A stretch of 64,000 nucleotides of DNA from Hybos culiciformis (Eukaryota; Arthropoda; Insecta; Diptera; Hybotidae): the NCBI GenBank assembly GCA_964007475.1, contig OZ023274.1:34703491-34767490 (forward strand). The letters run 5' to 3'. A model generated the notes under the pieces. It searched no databases, was not told the DNA's origin, and saw only the letters and a list, made by a program, of their open reading frames with translations. Positions 60,088 to 64,000 of this stretch are shown here, in pieces. Every line of letters starts with the position of its first letter. Position 1 is the first letter of the stretch. The translations under genes and the position numbers were made by a program.

Positions 60088-62660
60088 GGCAAATTAACTA
60101 CACAAACTTTACGATTTGCACATAAGTTTAGTTTAGGTTTTCCATTCAATGCTCTCGTTTTTGCAATTTACTGAAGTAACAAGATCAATTGATTTACGCA
60201 TGACATTAAATGATGTGAAAAGTTAACAATAAAGTAATATTTTCACAGAAATAACAATATATGTATGACAATGATATTTATTAAACTTATTATAGCTTAT
60301 AGCTGAGTCTAATCCGGCAAAACATAGTATTCCTTACATGTACCAAACCATTGAAAAAAAAACTCAGGATTGCTGTTATTCAAAATTACAAGAACACAAC
60401 ATAGTCTTTAAAGGGCCTTCTTGTCCAAAGCAATCTTATAATTTTCGTACTTCATGAAAGCAACTCAGTATGAACGGTTCTAAGTTATTCGAACGACTAT
60501 TAAACTATATGGTGCCCCCAATAAAAACCAAATGTTGAACAATTAAAGATATTTTGTTTTTATTACAATTTTTTTTTTCTTTCTCATTTAAAAAATATTA
60601 TACACAGGAACTTATTAAGTTGTACAAAAAAAAAAAATATTGCAAATTTTTGCCAACAAATGAATATTAAGTCTGACATTATGTACTTATTTTTTTGTCC
60701 TTTTGCCATCATTCTTTATTTAGAATTTGTTCCTTCTTTTTCTCAATAAAATAAAAATAAGTAGTTTGTTTTTTCTTTCATATTTTTTTTGTCGAGTTTA
60801 TAAGAGTATACCAATTTTCTTTTATCATAAATATTAGGAGACATTTTCTCTATACTTGAGTAGATATTCGAGATTTTGTAGCCAAAATATATGTAATTCA
60901 GGAGAACTTATTATTTTTTATTTTTTTTCAGATTTTCCAAAAATTAATGAAAAAAAAGAAAACAATATTTTTATATGCTATTTAAGTCATTTTTGGAACA
61001 ACATTATTCTACAGTTTTTGCAACTGGTGCATAATGAATGATAAATTTATCGTCTCGGTTCACAATTTTTTATAATTTGTAATTCTTTTTTTTTTTTTCT
61101 CCTTGCTAGTTATAGGTACATAGTGCTTCTTTTAATCAAATATTAAATTTTCCTGTATGTAGGATCTTAATAATTTTATGTAGTGACTTTCTTTGACAAC
61201 TTTCTTGACATCTTTACTTGCGTATGCTGAACAAAGGTGTTTACATTCGATCTTATATTTTTATTGTCTCTTTTCTCATTTGGTGCAGACTTCTTTTTAC
61301 TTTTATTATGTTGCGATTAAGATAATTTACAGATTCTTTAACCTGACTGGATTTTCGTCTTACTTAATAAAGTTTCTATAATTAAATTACATATTAAATG
61401 AACAGAAAAGAAGATGTGTCTCTTAATCAATTTTAAAACATGTCTTTTATATTTTATTTTTTTAAACATATAAAATTCCTATATATATACATTTTTTACC
61501 ATTATCTATAGTCAATAGAAATTCTAGAATTATTATTACTAACACCCAGTATAAATTTTTTAATATTGGAAAAAATAGGTAGGTAGGTATGTGTATATTT
61601 GAAAAGGGAGCAAAACCGGAAAAATATAGGCGGAAAACGGAAAATGTTTTAAAGAGAAAAATATTTTCAACAGAAAAAAAAAAAAAAAAATTAATATGTT
61701 AACGAAAAACTAGAGATAGAAAATTAAAGTTTTTGTGTGACATTTTCGAATGTAGTTGTACTACAAAATATTTTTATTTTTGCTATAAGCCAAGGATAAA
61801 CATCGGTATATGTATTTAGAAAGCGAGACTATTATAGTATCAAACAAATTTAGGACATATTCTTTTCAAATTTTTTTATTTTATTCTTATAACTATTTTT
61901 CCAAGGTAGAATCTTTGCAATTCTTCACAGACTTTATTGTTGATATTATTTAGTAGAATGGTTTCGACTATGATACAGAACCATTTTTAATTTTTTCAAA
62001 TTGTCGTTATATTATTTTTCAAAATATAAGCTTTCCCAATTTTCTATTTGGAAAATTGCGGTGTAAACTATTGAAGGGAATTTATTTAATGAATAGCAGA
62101 ATGAAGTTAATTATTGCCAATTAAGAAAATATGAAAACGTATCGTTAATTTTGTTATAATTTTCATAAATGAAGAGATTTGAAAAATTATCATCTTTAAA
62201 AAAACTTTAGAATAAGTTACTCAATTAAAAAATATTGCTTGGCTGTTGGCTCATATTTTTTATACAAAAAGGATAAGTAAGCAACATATCTTAGCCCATC
62301 ATAGTGATTTTGGAGTGAGTTAATTTAATATCAGAACTGCTCAAAAATTCAACCCATTTATGGTATAAATTCCAATATAATTAATTTTGAATCAGATCTC
62401 GAGAATTCTACGATTCAGTTCTGGGATTTTTAAATTATACAAATATTGATTTTAAATGAAGAATTTAAATATTTATATCAAAATGGTCAAATTGTGACTA
62501 AGTATTAATATCTTTATTGTAAATCAAAATATTTAACTCAATATTTTCTTTGTCATTAGAAGTTTTGATGTCATTTTACCATCCTAGAATTTTTTATTAA
62601 AAAAAAAATTTTTCTTTTTTTTTTTTTAGTAAAGAAAAATCAATTCCAAAAAATTTAATC
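60088..62660. other. Plain AT-rich intronic sequence
   Basis: No element or gene was recognised. Short frames at 60856 and 61193 carry no motif. A GGTAGGTAGGTA patch lies near 61577-61589. Confidence 0.5.
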
Positions 62661-62694
62661 TATTTTTTTTTTTTCTTTTAAATTTCAGGTAAGA
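62661..62694 (+). promoter_or_regulatory. Candidate recursive-splice (ratchet) site, strongest in the window
   Basis: A run TATTTTTTTTTTTTCTTTTA leads through AATTTCAG directly to GTAAGA, with the AG|GT junction at 62688|62689. A strong acceptor joined to a strong donor with no exon between is the known signature of ratchet points in very long fly introns. It lies on the sense strand 42.3 kb after the micro-exon. An alternative reading is a short recursive-type exon 62689-62735 ending before GTATGT. Function is inferred. Confidence 0.5.
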
Positions 62695-64000
62695 CGCAAC
62701 TGAATTTTTTAATGCCCTCAAGGATGCATAAAAATGTATGTAGATAGAAATTTAATAGGAAAAAAAATAAAAATTATATTTTTTTGTGGTGGCAAATAAA
62801 ATAAAAAAATGGGACAAAAGTAACGAAAAAAAATAAAATATATTTTTTTTTTTAAATTTTTTATTTAAATATCATAATAAATTCAATTAACATCATAATT
62901 TAGTTTTCAAATTTTCATTATATAAAACCACATTAAATTCATTTAAAATGAAATAATTGAAATTCAATTGTCACCATAACTTTAAAAGACATAATGTTTT
63001 TTTTTTAACTTTTTTTTTTTAAAATATCGTTCTAATAACTTGAAATTTTCTTTGTCTTTTATAATTATGTTCAAGGATAAAATAGAAATTTGAGTAATTA
63101 GGTAGATTTAATTTGATTAAGGACAATAGACGTGATTTGTTCTGTGCAAATGAACGAAATTTTTAAGTCTAGAATCCAAGATAATACATGTATCCCAATT
63201 ATTTTTATTCTTGGATCAATTTTACTCTAGAAACAACCTAACTTTTCCGAAAATATTTGTGTTTTATCAAATCTCTAACAACAAGAACTAGTATTAAAAC
63301 GTTTAGATTTAATGCCATTATAAACTCATATATTTAATTTTTAAATCTTTCTTAATATTCTAGAATTCTACCGTTGATTAGCAATTCTGACCTATACCTA
63401 AGAATTCTCGATGAATTCTTGTAAATTGATAAAGAATACTCGTAAATAAGTTTGTACTGTCAAACAAGGAAAATGAGGTCACAAAGATTTAGATTATTAT
63501 GATTGTTGATTGCATTCAATATATATTATAGAAGAACTTGCAGTTACTTGTTTTTGCTTAAACAAAAAGAGAAATGTCTTATTTTTGTCATCTAGATCGT
63601 GATGATTTATTGCTATAGCTTGGACCAAAGTTAAACACTTGGACCAGTATAAGTACTACAAACAATAACTTCAAACTCAGAATATCAGTAATTTGACATA
63701 ACTTTTTTTTATATAGTTAGTTGAAATAAAGGCATAATGCCAAAAATGGTTAGAATAGAAGTGTTCAAAAGATATTGCGTTATCATTCTCTCCCAGTAAT
63801 ATTAACATAATGAACAATATGAAATGATTATTTTAAATATATAAATTTTACCAATTCCTAACATTATTATTTTCAAAGTAGATAAAATATATGGAAGAAA
63901 ACATTTTTATTATTAGGCAGTCTGGCATAAAAATTAATGTATAATAAAATAGGTTGCAAAAATCTATATAATTTGTTCCAAAAAAAAAATAAAAAATATA
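62695..64000. other. Plain AT-rich intronic sequence to the window end
   Basis: A and T runs, no conserved frame. The window ends inside the intron. Confidence 0.5.

Larger units (their letters stand above)
20416..64000 (+). other. Rbp6: Intron downstream of the micro-exon (5' part only)
   Basis: Starts with GTAAGTTTAT. The next expected coding block, the remainder of RRM1 with its RNP1 motif, was looked for on the + strand and not found, so the intron is inferred to run past the window end, at least 43.6 kb. Most of the transposons in the window sit in it. A candidate ratchet point is at 62688|62689. Confidence 0.7.

Noticed and set aside
1..64000. CRISPR arrays, rRNA genes or bacterial operons
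   Set aside because: No regular spacer array, no rRNA-like GC-richer conserved block and no closely packed reading frames.

Overview
This is an insect-type nuclear window, most likely from a fly. It is very AT-rich (by eye well over three quarters A+T) and almost entirely non-coding, with long A and T runs, many microsatellites and dense DNA-transposon debris. I see no operons, ribosome binding sites or bacterial signals. The only host coding sequence I can support is one 41-base exon on the + strand (20375-20415). It has a textbook acceptor and donor and encodes KMFIGGLSWQTSP, the RNP2 end of the first RNA-recognition motif of Musashi-family proteins, closest in wording to insect Rbp6. The window therefore reads as the tail of one giant intron (1-20374), a micro-exon, and the start of another giant intron (20416 to the end). 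Two AG|GT junctions behind pyrimidine tracts, 62688|62689 and weaker 7854|7855, are candidate recursive-splicing ratchet points.

Almost everything else recognisable is a transposable element, nearly all non-autonomous. hAT-type elements with perfect 8-bp target duplications lie at 23108-24954, 28324-28911, 32863-33698, 41199-41673, 45920-46611, 56457-57067 and 58567-59595. Elements flanked by TA lie at 12518-14018, 14535-15356, 17099-18175, 30392-30691 and 52503-52914. A Foldback-like element with a GC-rich core and a 9-bp duplication lies at 20729-21473. A P/THAP9-like element (21620-25084) keeps the C-terminal part of a transposase and carries the 1.85-kb hAT element, which itself carries a further 738-bp insertion. 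A 419-bp unit made of hAT flank plus hAT left end occurs three times at 25846-28570. A stem-loop repeat family occurs four times (8034-8237, 36797-37225, 42221-42767, 58512-60087).

Layout: 1-12.5 kb is mostly plain intron with one repeat fragment, one tRNA-like remnant and one possible ratchet point. From 12.5 to 18.2 kb there are three TA-flanked elements, and the exon follows at 20.4 kb. From 20.7 to 28.9 kb is a dense, partly nested transposon cluster. From 30.2 to 46.6 kb elements are scattered. From 46.6 to 64 kb there is mostly plain intron with three element loci and the second ratchet candidate. The transposon genes present are broken. Apart from the exon, no reading frame here looks like a working gene.
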